Positions 21,273 to 30,178 are shown, numbered from the stretch's first letter. The stretch is DNA of 64,000 nt from Caballeronia arvi (GCF_001544695.2 NZ_FCOM02000005.1:62001-126000); one strand, 5' to 3'. Numbers and translations: made by a program. The notes: a model not told the origin generated them from the letters alone.

Positions 21273-22153
21273 TTTTCCTTGCCGAAGAGTCCTGCCGGGC
21301 GAATCATCAACACGATCGCCATGATGACGAAGACGACCGTCGCGGACGCTTCCGGATAGAACACGCGCGTGAAGCCTTCGATCACGCCGAGCAGCAGGCC
21401 CGTCAGGATCGAGCCCATGATCGACCCCATGCCGCCGATCACGACGACCGCGAACACGGTGATGATCATCGACTGGCCCATCAGCGGCGAAACCTGGATG
21501 ACAGGCGCCGCCAGCACGCCCGCGAACGCCGCCAGCGCGACGCCGAAGCCGTAGGTGAGCGTGATCATCATCGGCACGTTGACGCCGAAAGCCTCGACGA
21601 GCTTCGGGTTCTCCGTGCCCGCGCGCAGATAGGCGCCGATGCGCGTCTTCTCGATCACGAACCACGTCGCGAAGCACACTGCGAGCGACGCGACGACCAC
21701 CCACGCGCGATAGTTCGGCAGGAACATGAAGCCGACATTGGTCGCGCCCTGAAGCAGCGACGGCACGTCATACGGCTGCCCCGACGATCCGTAGATCGAG
21801 CGGAACACGCCTTCTATCACGAGCGTGAGGCCGAAGGTGAGCAATAGCCCGTAGAGATGATCGAGCTTGTACAGCCAGCGCAGCATCGAGCGCTCGACGA
21901 TCACGCCGAACAGCCCGACGATGATGGGCGCCGCCACGAGCATCACCCAGTACGGAACGTTGAAGTACGAGTAGCCCATCCACGCGAGCATCGCGCCCAG
22001 CATGAAGAGCGCGCCGTGCGCGAAGTTGATGACGTTGAGCAAGCCGAAGATCACCGCGAGCCCGAGGCTCAGGATCGCGTAGAACGAGCCGTTCACCAGC
22101 CCGAGAAGCAGCTGGCTCATCATTGCGGCGAGCGGGATGCCGAATATTTCCAT
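21269..22153 (-). CDS. livH: Branched-chain amino acid ABC permease LivH (second system)
   Basis: This is an inner-membrane permease (294 aa, usual length). LGLVNGSFYAILSLGLAVIFGLLNVINFAHGALFMLGAML is the standard LivH N-terminal region. YGFGVALAAFAGVLAAPV and GGMGSIMGSILTGLLLGVIEG follow. It overlaps livM by 4 bp and lies 96 bp after the binding-protein stop. Confidence 0.95.
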   Translation of the reverse strand: MEIFGIPLAAMMSQLLLGLVNGSFYAILSLGLAVIFGLLNVINFAHGALFMLGAMLAWMGYSYFNVPYWVMLVAAPIIVGLFGVIVERSMLRWLYKLDHLYGLLLTFGLTLVIEGVFRSIYGSSGQPYDVPSLLQGATNVGFMFLPNYRAWVVVASLAVCFATWFVIEKTRIGAYLRAGTENPKLVEAFGVNVPMMITLTYGFGVALAAFAGVLAAPVIQVSPLMGQSMIITVFAVVVIGGMGSIMGSILTGLLLGVIEGFTRVFYPEASATVVFVIMAIVLMIRPAGLFGKEK

Positions 22154-22196
22154 TGAACCTGCCGTCAGAAACGGGTTGACGCGGTTGCGACGGCAA

Positions 22197-22214
22197 GCGG
22201 CCTTTCACGGCCGC
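22197..22214 (-). other. Short hairpin between livK and livH
   Basis: GCGGCC (22197-22202) pairs with GGCCGC (22209-22214) in the 96-bp gap, with no T-run. It occupies the same position (binding-protein gene to livH) as the hairpin at 17048-17079 in the first Liv system. Confidence 0.35.
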
Positions 22215-22249
22215 CTGCCATCCGCACGCGCTGAATCACTGCCGAACGC

Positions 22250-23470
22250 TTACTTCCAGAGCTTGCAGCGCGACTCCGCCTTCGTGCCGAACGCCTGGTC
22301 GCCCGGAATCGTCGCGGTGATCTTGTAGTAGTCCCACGGCTCCTTCGATTCCGACGGCTTCTTCACTTCCATCAGGTACATGTCGTGGATCATCGAGCCG
22401 TCTTCGCGGATATAGCCCTTCGCATAGAAGTCGTCGATCTTGGTCTTGCGAAGCTGCGCCATGACCTTGTCGCTGTCCGTCGTGCCGGCCGCCTTCACCG
22501 CGTTCAGGTACGTCATCACGGCCGAGTAGTCCGCGGCCTGCAGGCTCGACGGCATCTTCTTCATCTTGCCGAAGTAGCGCTGCGCCCACTTGCGCGTGTT
22601 CTCGTCCTTATTCCAGTACCAGCTGTCGGTCGCGACGAGGCCTTGCGTCGTTTCGAGCCCGAGGCTGTGGATATCGTTGATGAAGATGAGCAGCGCGGCG
22701 ATCTTCATCGACTTGGTGATGCCGAATTCCTTCGCGGCCTTGATCGAGTTGATCGTGTCGCCGCCCGCGTTCGCGAGGCCGAGCACCTGCGCCTTCGATC
22801 CCTGCGCCTGCAACAGGAACGACGAGAAGTCCGACGCCGACAGCGGATGGCGCACTTCGCCGAGCACCTGGCCGCCGTTCGCCTTCACGACGTCAGCAGT
22901 GTTCTTTTCGAGCGCCTTGCCGAACGCGTAGTCGGCCGTCAGGAAGTACCACGTCTTGCCGCCCTGCTTCGTCACCGCGGAACCGGTGCCTTTCGCGAGC
23001 GCCATCGTGTCGTAGGCGTAGTGAACCGTGTACGGCGAGCATTGCTCGTTGGTCAGGTTATCCGCGCCCGCGCCGATGTTGATGTACGGCGTCTTCTTCT
23101 CCGCCGCGACTTGCGCGGTGGACAACGCCGTAGCCGAGTTCGTGCCGCCGATGATCACGTTCACGCCATCGCGGTCGATCCATTCACGCGCGCGCGACGC
23201 CGCGATATCGGCCTTGTTCTGGTGATCCGCATAGACGAGCTCGATGGGCTTGCCGTTCACCTTGCCGCCGAAATCCGCGATCGCCATGCGGATCGCTTCG
23301 AGTCCGCCCGGCCCGTCGATGTCGGCATAAAGGCCCGACAAGTCGGTGACGAAGCCGATCTTCACGCTGTTGCCGTCGGCGGCGCTGGCGCTCGTGCTCA
23401 TCACCGCCACACTCGCCGCCGCAGCCGCAAAGCAAAGAGTAGAGAGGCGCGCGAGGGTCTTCTTTTTCAT
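22250..23470 (-). CDS. livK: Branched-chain amino acid type substrate-binding protein (second system)
   Basis: This is a periplasmic type I binding protein (406 aa). The signal peptide (MKKKTLARLSTLCFAAAAAS...) has a likely cut after SASA at residue 30, then ADGNSVKIGFVTDLSGLYADIDGPGG. The ATG at 23470 has GGAGACTGG upstream, while the ATG four codons earlier has no ribosome binding site. It is only distantly related to the two binding proteins at 17.1-19.8 kb. Its place between livF and livH inside the operon is less usual than the first or last position. The ligand is unknown. Confidence 0.92.
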   Translation of the reverse strand: MKKKTLARLSTLCFAAAAASVAVMSTSASAADGNSVKIGFVTDLSGLYADIDGPGGLEAIRMAIADFGGKVNGKPIELVYADHQNKADIAASRAREWIDRDGVNVIIGGTNSATALSTAQVAAEKKTPYINIGAGADNLTNEQCSPYTVHYAYDTMALAKGTGSAVTKQGGKTWYFLTADYAFGKALEKNTADVVKANGGQVLGEVRHPLSASDFSSFLLQAQGSKAQVLGLANAGGDTINSIKAAKEFGITKSMKIAALLIFINDIHSLGLETTQGLVATDSWYWNKDENTRKWAQRYFGKMKKMPSSLQAADYSAVMTYLNAVKAAGTTDSDKVMAQLRKTKIDDFYAKGYIREDGSMIHDMYLMEVKKPSESKEPWDYYKITATIPGDQAFGTKAESRCKLWK

Positions 23471-23551
23471 TCCAGTCTCCATGAGTTTTGATTTGATGCG
23501 GTGTTACTGGTGTTGCCCTTCAACCTGCAAACCCGACATGCCGCGCGACGC

Positions 23552-24313
23552 TCAGACACCGAGCAATTCGTGCAGCACCGGCATCTTCGCTTCGAGTTCC
23601 CCCGCGCCGAAATGCTCGACGATGTTTCCGTGCTCCATCACGTAGAAGCGGTCCGCGAGCGGCGCCGCAAAACGAAAATTCTGTTCGACCATGACGATGG
23701 TGTAGCCGCGCGATTTCAGCATCAGGATCATGCGCGCGAGTGTCTGCACGATGACCGGCGCGAGACCTTCCGATATTTCATCGAGCAAAAGCAGGTTCGC
23801 GCCCGTGCGCAGAATGCGCGCGACGGCCAGCATCTGTTGCTCGCCGCCCGAAAGACGCGTGCCCTGGCTGGCGCGGCGCTCTTTCAGATTCGGGAACATC
23901 GAGTAGATCTCGTCGAGCGACATCGCGTCCTTCTGCTTGCCGATGAGCGGCGGCAGCAGCAGGTTCTCTTCGCACGACAGGCTCGAGAAAATGCCGCGTT
24001 CTTCCGGGCAATAGCCGATCCCGTAATGCGCGATCTTGTGTGTGGGCAGACCGATGGTTTCCTGTCCGGCGACGCGAATCGAGCCCGTGCGACGCCCGGT
24101 CAGACCCATGATCGCGCGCAGCGTCGTTGTGCGGCCCGCGCCATTGCGGCCCAGCAGCGTGACCACTTCGCCGCGATTCACCTTGAGATCCACGCCGTGC
24201 AGAATGTGGGATTCCCCGTACCACGCCTGCAGACCCGAGATTTCCAGCGCGGGCGCATTGTTCGCCCCGCCGTTCGCGTTCAGCGAGCGGCGTTCCTCCA
24301 CGATCGTACTCAT
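23552..24313 (-). CDS. livF: Branched-chain amino acid ABC ATPase LivF (second system)
   Basis: This is a cytoplasmic ATPase (253 aa). The Walker A reads GRNGAGRTT, with Arg where GPNGAGKST has the catalytic Lys. The signature LSGGEQQMLAVARIL and Walker B LLLLDEISEGLAP are present, the latter with Ile in place of Pro after DE. The start overlaps the livG stop as ATGA. The Lys-to-Arg change in the P-loop is the one unusual residue, and several Liv-like ATPases may carry it. Whether hydrolysis is retained cannot be told from the sequence. Confidence 0.93.
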   Translation of the reverse strand: MSTIVEERRSLNANGGANNAPALEISGLQAWYGESHILHGVDLKVNRGEVVTLLGRNGAGRTTTLRAIMGLTGRRTGSIRVAGQETIGLPTHKIAHYGIGYCPEERGIFSSLSCEENLLLPPLIGKQKDAMSLDEIYSMFPNLKERRASQGTRLSGGEQQMLAVARILRTGANLLLLDEISEGLAPVIVQTLARMILMLKSRGYTIVMVEQNFRFAAPLADRFYVMEHGNIVEHFGAGELEAKMPVLHELLGV

Positions 24314-25089
24314 GCATGCGCTCCGGTGAGCGCCGCATCGGCGCTGCCCATGTAGGCTTCCATCACGAGCGGATTCTTCGACACTTCCGCGTAGCTGCCT
24401 TCGGCCAGCACTTCGCCGCGCTGAAGCACGGTGATGGTGTCGGAGATGCCCGCGATCACGTTCATGTTGTGCTCGACCATCAGGATGGTCCGCCCCGCCG
24501 ACACTTTCTTGATGAGCGCCGTCACGCGATCCACATCTTCGTGGCCCATGCCTTGCGTGGGCTCGTCGAGGAGCATGAGCTCGGGCTCCATCGACAAGGT
24601 GGTCGCGATTTCCAGTGCGCGCTTGCGGCCATAGGAAAGTTCGACCGTTTTGGTGTCGGCGAAATCGGTGAGGCCGACTTGCGTGAGCAGATCCATCGCG
24701 CGGTCGTTGAGCGTGTCGAGCGAACGTTCGCTGCGCCAGAAATGAAACGATGTGCCCAGTTGACGCTGCAAGCCGATGCGCACGTTTTGCAGCACCGTCA
24801 GATGCGGAAACACGGCGGAAATCTGAAACGAGCGGATGATGCCGCGCCGCGCGATGTGCGACGGCCGCTCGCGTGTGATGTCCGTGCCGTTGAAAACGAT
24901 CTGTCCGGCCGTAGGTTCGAGAAACTTCGTGAGCAGGTTGAAGCAGGTGGTCTTGCCTGCGCCGTTAGGTCCGATCAGCGCATGGATCGAACCGCGGCGA
25001 ACGCGCAGGTTCACGCCATTCACGGCCGTGAAGCCTTTGAATTCCTTGGTGAGCCCTCGCGTTTCCAGAATGGTGTCGCCGAGAATCAT
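24310..25089 (-). CDS. livG: Branched-chain amino acid ABC ATPase LivG (second system)
   Basis: This is a cytoplasmic ATPase (259 aa), the first gene of the second liv operon. Walker A GPNGAGKTT, RRGIIRSFQISAVFPHLTVLQN and Walker B ELMLLDEPTQGMGH are present. The signature position reads LSYGRKRALEIATTL, the usual LivG variant. The frame opens at 25308, but the ATG at 25089 with AAGGGG upstream fits the family N-terminus. Confidence 0.94.
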   Translation of the reverse strand: MILGDTILETRGLTKEFKGFTAVNGVNLRVRRGSIHALIGPNGAGKTTCFNLLTKFLEPTAGQIVFNGTDITRERPSHIARRGIIRSFQISAVFPHLTVLQNVRIGLQRQLGTSFHFWRSERSLDTLNDRAMDLLTQVGLTDFADTKTVELSYGRKRALEIATTLSMEPELMLLDEPTQGMGHEDVDRVTALIKKVSAGRTILMVEHNMNVIAGISDTITVLQRGEVLAEGSYAEVSKNPLVMEAYMGSADAALTGAHA

Positions 25090-25443
25090 GTCCCCTTCCA
25101 TGCGAAGTGAAGCGCTGGGCAAACCCCGTTCGCCTGCGCTTTGATTTTTTCTTTCCGCGCGCACCTGAACGCAATTGCCATTCCGGTACTGCTTCGCTTC
25201 GACCATCGCTGTTGCATATGCACAAAGCGTGCGCGAGATAAGCCGAGCATCGCGTGTTCCGGGGCCATTGTCGCCCCATTGATGCAGCGCAATCATTGGG
25301 ATTTGCACTAACTAACGAATGGCTTGGAATCGAAACGCATGCACGCAATAAGGGCATGAAAGCGCTTATCTGCGGCGTGTATAAGCAATGCATGAAACGA
25401 CATCGTGCGACGTCGTCTCAATACATGACGCGTCATGCAGATG
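25090..25443. other. Non-coding gap upstream of the second liv operon
   Basis: This 354-bp gap lies between livG and the GMC oxidoreductase, both minus strand. It should carry the liv promoter, but no clear -35/-10 pair stands out. A perfect 14-bp palindrome, CATGACGCGTCATG (25424-25437), lies 7 bp past the GMC stop and could be an operator or a weak terminator stem. Confidence 0.5.
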
Positions 25444-27120
25444 TCACGCAAGCGCGGTCGCGATCACTTCCTGCGTTTCGATACTGCGACGGTCTTCGCG
25501 GATCATGTCGCTCGCGCGCTCGGCGATCATCAGTGTCGGGGAGTTCGTGTTGCCCGACGTGATGGTCGGCATCACCGATGCATCGACCACGCGCAAGCCC
25601 CGCACGCCGATCACGCGCAAGCGGCTGTCGACGACCGCGCCGGGATCGTTGTCCGTGCCCATGCGACACGTGCCAACCGGATGAAAGATCGTCGTGCCGA
25701 CCTTGCTCGCCGCTTCGACGAGTTCTTCCTGCGTCTGATACCGGATGCCCGGAAGAATTTCCTCCGGCGCGTATTGCTTCAATGCGGGCGCCGAAACGAT
25801 GCGCCGCGTGAGACGCAACGAGTTCGCGGCGACTTCGCGGTCGCGCTCCGTCGACAGATAATTCGGCGCGATCAACGGCGCCGCATGCGCATCCGGCGAT
25901 TCGATATGCACGCTGCCGCGCGATGTCGGCCGCAGATTGCACACGGACGCCGTGAACGCGTTGAACGCATGGAGTGGTTCGCCAAAGCGTTCGAGCGACA
26001 AAGGCTGCACGTGATATTCGACATCCGGCCGTTTGATCGATGCATCGTCCGGATTGGACTTCGCGAAGGCGCCGAGTTGCGAAGGCGCCATCGACATCGG
26101 GCCGCTTCGCATCAGCGCGTACTGCATGCCGATGAAGAGCTTGCCCCACCAGTGCGCGGACAACGTGTTGAGCGTACGCACGCCGTCGACCTTGTAGGCC
26201 ATGCGCAATTGCAAGTGGTCCTGCAGATTTTCGCCGACGCCGCGCAAGCTCTTCACGACATCGATGCCGAGCCGCTGCAGGCGCGCGCCATTGCCGATGC
26301 CCGACAGTTCGAGAATCTGCGGCGAGTTCACCGCGCCCGCGCTGAGGATGACTTCGCAACGCGCCCGCGCAATGTAATCGACATCGCCGCCGCGATACTC
26401 CACGCCGACGCAGCGCGTGCCTTCGAACACGAGACGCTGCGTGTGCGCGCCGGTGATCGTCGTGAGGTTGGGGCGCTTCATGGCTTCGCGCAGGAAGGCC
26501 TTCGCTGCGTTCCAGCGAATGCCGCCACGCTGGTTCACTTCGAAATAGCCGACGCCCGAGTTGTCGCCACGATTGAAGTCATCGGTGGCGGGAATGCCGC
26601 TTTGCTGCGCGGCTTGCGCGAAGGTCTCGAGAATCTTCCACTTCAGGCGTTGCTTCTCGACACGCCATTCGCCGCCTGCGCCGTGCCATTGATTGCCGCC
26701 GCCGTGATGATCCTCGCTGCGCATGAAGACGGGCAGCACCGAATCCCACGACCAGTTCGGATCGCCGCTGATGTGCGCCCAGTCGTCGTAGTCTTCGCGC
26801 TGGCCGCGCATGTAGATCATGCCGTTGATCGACGAGCATCCGCCTAGCACGCGGCCGCGTGGGTAGGAGAGTGTGCGGCCGTCGAGGCCCGCTTCCGCTT
26901 GCGTCTTGTAGAGCCAGTCCGTGCGCGGATTGCCAATGCAGTATAGGTAGCCGACTGGAATGTGAATCCAGTGGTAGTCGTCCTTGCCGCCCGCTTCCAG
27001 CAGCAGCACGTTCACGTTCGGATCTTCGGTGAGGCGATTCGCAAGCACGCAGCCAGCCGTGCCAGCACCGACGATGATGTAGTCGAATTCGCCTTCGAGC
27101 TTGCGGGCGGTTTGTTTCAT
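25444..27120 (-). CDS. GMC-family FAD oxidoreductase (choline dehydrogenase-like)
   Basis: This is a flavoprotein alcohol dehydrogenase/oxidase of the glucose-methanol-choline family (558 aa). The dinucleotide motif YIIVGAGTAGCVLANRL is at about 14-30, and RGRVLGGCSSINGMIYMRG (GMC signature 1) and SAGAVNSPQILELSGIG (signature 2) follow. The C-terminal active-site region is HPVGTCRMG ... TSGNTNSPTLMIAERA. The ATG at 27120 is chosen on AAGGAGAC upstream. An open frame runs on to 27489 through a repeat and is not coding. The substrate is not defined. It is divergent from the LysR gene at 27519. Confidence 0.9.
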   Translation of the reverse strand: MKQTARKLEGEFDYIIVGAGTAGCVLANRLTEDPNVNVLLLEAGGKDDYHWIHIPVGYLYCIGNPRTDWLYKTQAEAGLDGRTLSYPRGRVLGGCSSINGMIYMRGQREDYDDWAHISGDPNWSWDSVLPVFMRSEDHHGGGNQWHGAGGEWRVEKQRLKWKILETFAQAAQQSGIPATDDFNRGDNSGVGYFEVNQRGGIRWNAAKAFLREAMKRPNLTTITGAHTQRLVFEGTRCVGVEYRGGDVDYIARARCEVILSAGAVNSPQILELSGIGNGARLQRLGIDVVKSLRGVGENLQDHLQLRMAYKVDGVRTLNTLSAHWWGKLFIGMQYALMRSGPMSMAPSQLGAFAKSNPDDASIKRPDVEYHVQPLSLERFGEPLHAFNAFTASVCNLRPTSRGSVHIESPDAHAAPLIAPNYLSTERDREVAANSLRLTRRIVSAPALKQYAPEEILPGIRYQTQEELVEAASKVGTTIFHPVGTCRMGTDNDPGAVVDSRLRVIGVRGLRVVDASVMPTITSGNTNSPTLMIAERASDMIREDRRSIETQEVIATALA

Positions 27121-27179
27121 CGGGTTTGTCTCCTTGCGGCTTGTTCTTTCGGGGACGGCCTGTGTTCGTGTCGGTCTGT

Positions 27180-27440
27180 TAGCACTGCCCCTCCCCGGGG
27201 CGGGGGTAACTTTCTTTGCTGCTGCAAAGAAAGTCACCAAAGAAAGCAGCTTTCCCCATCCAAAGTGCCTCACGCCGGCCGCGGCACAGGCGATTGGTCT
27301 AATGGCCCCCGGAGTAGCGAGTGCCCTCAAAGGCCTAACCGGGCTTGGATCGCGCACGGTCTGACTCGCCAATCGTTCAAAGCATTTGGTTCGGCTCCGG
27401 TTGCTCCGCCCCTGCGCTTCGCGCGGGCGATCGGTCGTCT
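27180..27440. repeat. Probable interspersed Burkholderia-type repeat with hairpin
   Basis: The 398-bp gap between the GMC and LysR genes contains a hairpin (ACTTTCTTTGC and GCAAAGAAAGT around 27210-27236), then CAAAGAAAGCAGC and CT/GC-rich text open in several frames. From memory, hairpins of this CTTTCTTTGC/GCAAAGAAAG type recur between genes in Burkholderiaceae genomes. Copy number cannot be checked in one window, and I see no second copy here. The rest of the gap (27441-27518) should hold the LysR promoter. Confidence 0.5.
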
Positions 27441-27518
27441 TTTTAGAGTACTTCTGGCTTTGCTTCCGAATCCAATGAGATATGTTCAATTGCGATATAA
27501 GGCGCGCTAATATCAGGC

Positions 27519-28421
27519 ATGGACTACACCCTCCTGCGCGCTTTTCTCACCGTCGCTCGCGAAGGCAATCTCACGCGTGCCGCCGCCCAACTCCATCTCA
27601 CGCAGCCGGCCGTCAGCCTGCAAATCAAGAATCTGCAGGAGATGCTCGGCGTCGTGCTGTTCTCGCGCACGTCGCACGGACTCCTGCTCACGCGCGACGG
27701 CGAAGCGCTCCTGCCGCACGCCGAACGCGCACTCGCCGCCGCCGCCGATGTCCAGCGCGCCGCTGCCGCGCTGCGCCACGAAGTAAGCGGCACGCTGCGC
27801 ATCGGCACGATTCTCGATCCGGAGTTTCTGCGGCTCGGCGGGTTTCTGCGGCAACTCGTGGAGACGCATCCGCGCATCGAAACGTCGCTGCGGCATGGCA
27901 TGTCGGGATGGGTGCTGGAGCGCGTGAAGGCACGCGAACTCGACGTCGGCTATTACATCGGCGATCCCGCCATCGACGGCACGCGTGACGGCGATCGTTT
28001 TCATGTCGTCAGGCTCACGCCGTTCGTGTATCGCGTGCTCGCGCCGGCCGGTTGGCACAGCCGCGTCAACAAAGGCAAGCGCAGCTGGGCCGGGCTCGCC
28101 AAGCTGCCGTGGATCTGGACACCGCCCGAATCCGCGCACAACCGGCTGCTGTCGCGCATCTTTCGCGAAGCAGGCGCGATGCCGGTGATCGTCGCGGAAG
28201 TGGATCAGGAGCCGTCGATGCTCGATCTCGTCAAATCAGGCGTCGGTCTCTCGCTCGTGCGTGATTCGATCGCGCTCGGTGAAGCGCACGCGCACGCGCT
28301 GACGATCGTCGAAGGCGTCACCGTGCCGACGCAGTTGTCCTTCGTCGCGCTCGCGGAGCGTCGCGAGGAACCGGCGATCGCGGCGGCGCTGCGGCTGATC
28401 GACGCACAATGGTCCGTCTAG
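27519..28421 (+). CDS. LysR-family transcriptional regulator
   Basis: This DNA-binding regulator has 300 aa. The N-terminal winged HTH (MDYTLLRAFLTVAREGNLTRAAAQLHLTQPAVSLQIKNLQ, residues 1-40) is followed by the effector-binding periplasmic-protein-like domain (ISGTLRIG-equivalent SGTLRIGTILDPEFLRLGGFL). It is divergent from the GMC oxidoreductase, with 398 bp between the start codons, which suggests that it may control that gene, although the intervening repeat makes a classic shared operator less certain. Confidence 0.92.
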   Translation: MDYTLLRAFLTVAREGNLTRAAAQLHLTQPAVSLQIKNLQEMLGVVLFSRTSHGLLLTRDGEALLPHAERALAAAADVQRAAAALRHEVSGTLRIGTILDPEFLRLGGFLRQLVETHPRIETSLRHGMSGWVLERVKARELDVGYYIGDPAIDGTRDGDRFHVVRLTPFVYRVLAPAGWHSRVNKGKRSWAGLAKLPWIWTPPESAHNRLLSRIFREAGAMPVIVAEVDQEPSMLDLVKSGVGLSLVRDSIALGEAHAHALTIVEGVTVPTQLSFVALAERREEPAIAAALRLIDAQWSV

Positions 28422-28526
28422 GTGAAAGTCCCGAGCGGGCGCGCAAGGGCGTTCAAGCGCGCTTCATCGATTGTTTGCTAGGCTCATCGCTTGGTCATTC
28501 ATCCAACCGGGTTAGAGGGAGTCTTC

Positions 28527-29057
28527 ATGGCACGCAACATCGAAATCAAGGCGCGCGCGCATCAGTTCGAGCAATTGCAGGAGCGGGCGGCCGCGCTCGC
28601 CCCCGACGCGCCGCTGGTGTTCCGCCAGCAAGACTTCTTCTACGACGTGCCCACCGGCCGCCTGAAGCTGCGCCAGTTCGACGACGGCACGCCGTCCGAG
28701 CTGATTTTCTATCAGCGCGACGACCGCGACGGCCCGACGGTTTCGTATTACTCGCGCAGCCCGGTCACGAATCCGGAAGCAATGCACACGCTGCTCGCGC
28801 AAGCGCTGACGACGCGCGGCATCGTGTCGAAAGAGCGGCACGTGTATCTCGTCGGGCGCACGCGCATTCATCTGGATCGCGTCGATGGCCTCGGTGACTT
28901 CATCGAGCTGGAAGTCGTGCTCGGCCAGGACGACGACGAAGCCGGCGGCGAGAAAGAAGCGCACGCGATGTTCGCGCATCTCGGCGTAGCGCAGACGGAT
29001 CTCGTGCCGCTCGCTTATGTGGATTTGCTCAATCCCGAAGCGTCATCGGAGAGATGA
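28527..29057 (+). CDS. CYTH-domain protein (class IV adenylate cyclase-like)
   Basis: This small cytosolic protein has 176 aa. MARNIEIKARAHQFEQLQERAA carries the CYTH opening (NIEIKA), and alternating Arg/Lys/Glu strands follow (GRLKLRQF, SELIFYQRDD, IHLDRVDGLGDFIELEVVL), the pattern of a triphosphate tunnel. Family members include CyaB-type cyclases and triphosphatases; which activity applies cannot be told. AGAGGGAG precedes the ATG at 28527, and the in-frame start at 28491 lacks one. Its 3' end overlaps the convergent lrp-like gene by 43 bp. Confidence 0.87.
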   Translation: MARNIEIKARAHQFEQLQERAAALAPDAPLVFRQQDFFYDVPTGRLKLRQFDDGTPSELIFYQRDDRDGPTVSYYSRSPVTNPEAMHTLLAQALTTRGIVSKERHVYLVGRTRIHLDRVDGLGDFIELEVVLGQDDDEAGGEKEAHAMFAHLGVAQTDLVPLAYVDLLNPEASSER

Positions 29058-29518
29058 GAAAGAGGTAAAGGGCCGTTGCGCTTGAACGTCGTCAGCACGA
29101 TGTTCGAGCGCACGCTGTCGACGCCCGGCACGCGCATCAGTTTCTTCATCACGAAGCCCGACAGCGCGTTCAGATCCGGCGCAACGATGCGCAGCAGGTA
29201 ATCCGCGTCGCCCACCGTCGCGTGGCATTCGAGCACTTCGGGCAGGGTTTCGATCTGCTGCTGAAACTGCTCGATGACCGAATCGCCGTGATGCTTCAGC
29301 TTCAGGCTCGTGAACGCCGTCACGCCGAGGCCGAGCTTTTCCGGCCGCAAGACCACCCGATACCCTTCGATTACCCCCGTCGCTTCCAGCCGCTGAAGAC
29401 GCCGCCCGATCTGCGACGGCGAAAGCGGCACCTGCTCGCCCAGTTGCTGATGCGTGGCACGCCCGAAACGCTGAAGCACGTCGAGCAGGGCAAGGTCGAA
29501 ATGGTCGAGTTCGAGCAT
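29015..29518 (-). CDS. Lrp/AsnC-family transcriptional regulator
   Basis: This feast/famine regulator has 167 aa. The N-terminal HTH (LDHFDLALLDVLQRFGRATHQQLGEQVPLSPSQIGRRLQRLEATGVI) is followed by the RAM effector domain (VTAFTSLKLKHHGDS..., VLECHATVGDADYLLRIVAPDL). The start MLELDHFD at 29518 fits the family. The frame opens 17 codons earlier. Its 3' end overlaps the CYTH gene tail-to-tail. An inverted repeat GGTAAC-N6-GTTACC at 29646-29663 lies about 130 bp upstream and is a candidate operator. Confidence 0.92.
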   Translation of the reverse strand: MLELDHFDLALLDVLQRFGRATHQQLGEQVPLSPSQIGRRLQRLEATGVIEGYRVVLRPEKLGLGVTAFTSLKLKHHGDSVIEQFQQQIETLPEVLECHATVGDADYLLRIVAPDLNALSGFVMKKLMRVPGVDSVRSNIVLTTFKRNGPLPLSHLSDDASGLSKST

Positions 29519-29645
29519 GAGGCGGATACGCGCAGAAACCGTTACGAATGCGACTTTATCGCATAGCATCCGTCATGCTCACAAACCCCTCGCGCAAAAG
29601 GGACGTTCGGCGCACACTTGACGAATGCCTTACGGCAGCCAACAA

Positions 29646-29663
29646 GGTAACGCGCGTGTTACC
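29646..29663. promoter_or_regulatory. Inverted repeat upstream of the Lrp-type gene
   Basis: GGTAAC (29646-29651) and GTTACC (29658-29663) form a dyad with 6-bp spacing in the 248-bp gap between the DUF3717-type gene and the Lrp-type regulator. Lrp-family proteins often autoregulate, so it is a candidate operator. Confidence 0.35.
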
Positions 29664-29721
29664 AACCATGACATCACCGAAAGGAGAAATTCGCGTCGTT
29701 TCGGTTAAAACGGCAAGAATG

Positions 29722-29751
29722 CAAGCTTTCGAACAGGCAAAGGAAAGCTTG
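29722..29751 (-). terminator. Hairpin downstream of the DUF3717-type gene
   Basis: A perfect 9-bp inverted repeat (CAAGCTTTC at 29722-29730, GAAAGCTTG at 29743-29751) starts 15 bp past the stop of the small gene at 29767. The T-rich tail on the minus strand is weak and interrupted, so termination is possible but not certain. Confidence 0.4.
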
Positions 29752-29766
29752 TTCGTCAGGTATCTT

Positions 29767-29997
29767 TCAGTCGCGAATGTCTTTCTTGAAACGCTCGTAA
29801 GCTTCCCAGGCGGCACGCGCCTCGTCGTCCAGTTGCTCGATGGGCACGCCGGACTGACGCTGTACAATCAGCAGCGCATAGGGCCTGGACAACGCGCTCG
29901 CCTCCTTGCAGAGGCTGAGTTCGTCGCCGCTAGACGGGGAATGCCCGCGCCAGTAGTTGATCGCGGCTTCGAGTTCGTTGATCGGGATGATGGCCAT
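29767..29997 (-). CDS. Small DUF3717-like protein
   Basis: This is a soluble 76-aa protein, MAIIPINELEAAINYWR at the N-terminus, then a Ser/Gly/Asp loop, LSRPYALLIVQRQSG and a charged C-terminal helix (QLDDEARAAWEAYERFKKDI). The INELEAAINYWR segment matches my memory of DUF3717, a family found mainly in Burkholderiales. The function is unknown. It stands alone on the minus strand between the Lrp-type gene and the divergent two-component pair. Confidence 0.75.
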   Translation of the reverse strand: MAIIPINELEAAINYWRGHSPSSGDELSLCKEASALSRPYALLIVQRQSGVPIEQLDDEARAAWEAYERFKKDIRD

Positions 29998-30178
29998 GTC
30001 CGGGCAGAATCATTCGGTGTACGGCCGCTCGCGGCTTTTCGAAAACGGGCGCGCACCGCCGCATGAGATGTGAGATTTGAACCGGCTCGAGCCCGCGCCG
30101 CCCCGTCGTGCATGTCACCGCACATGTGACCGACCGCCCCGCCCGCTAGAGCTCAACCCATTGTACTTGAGCGACTCC

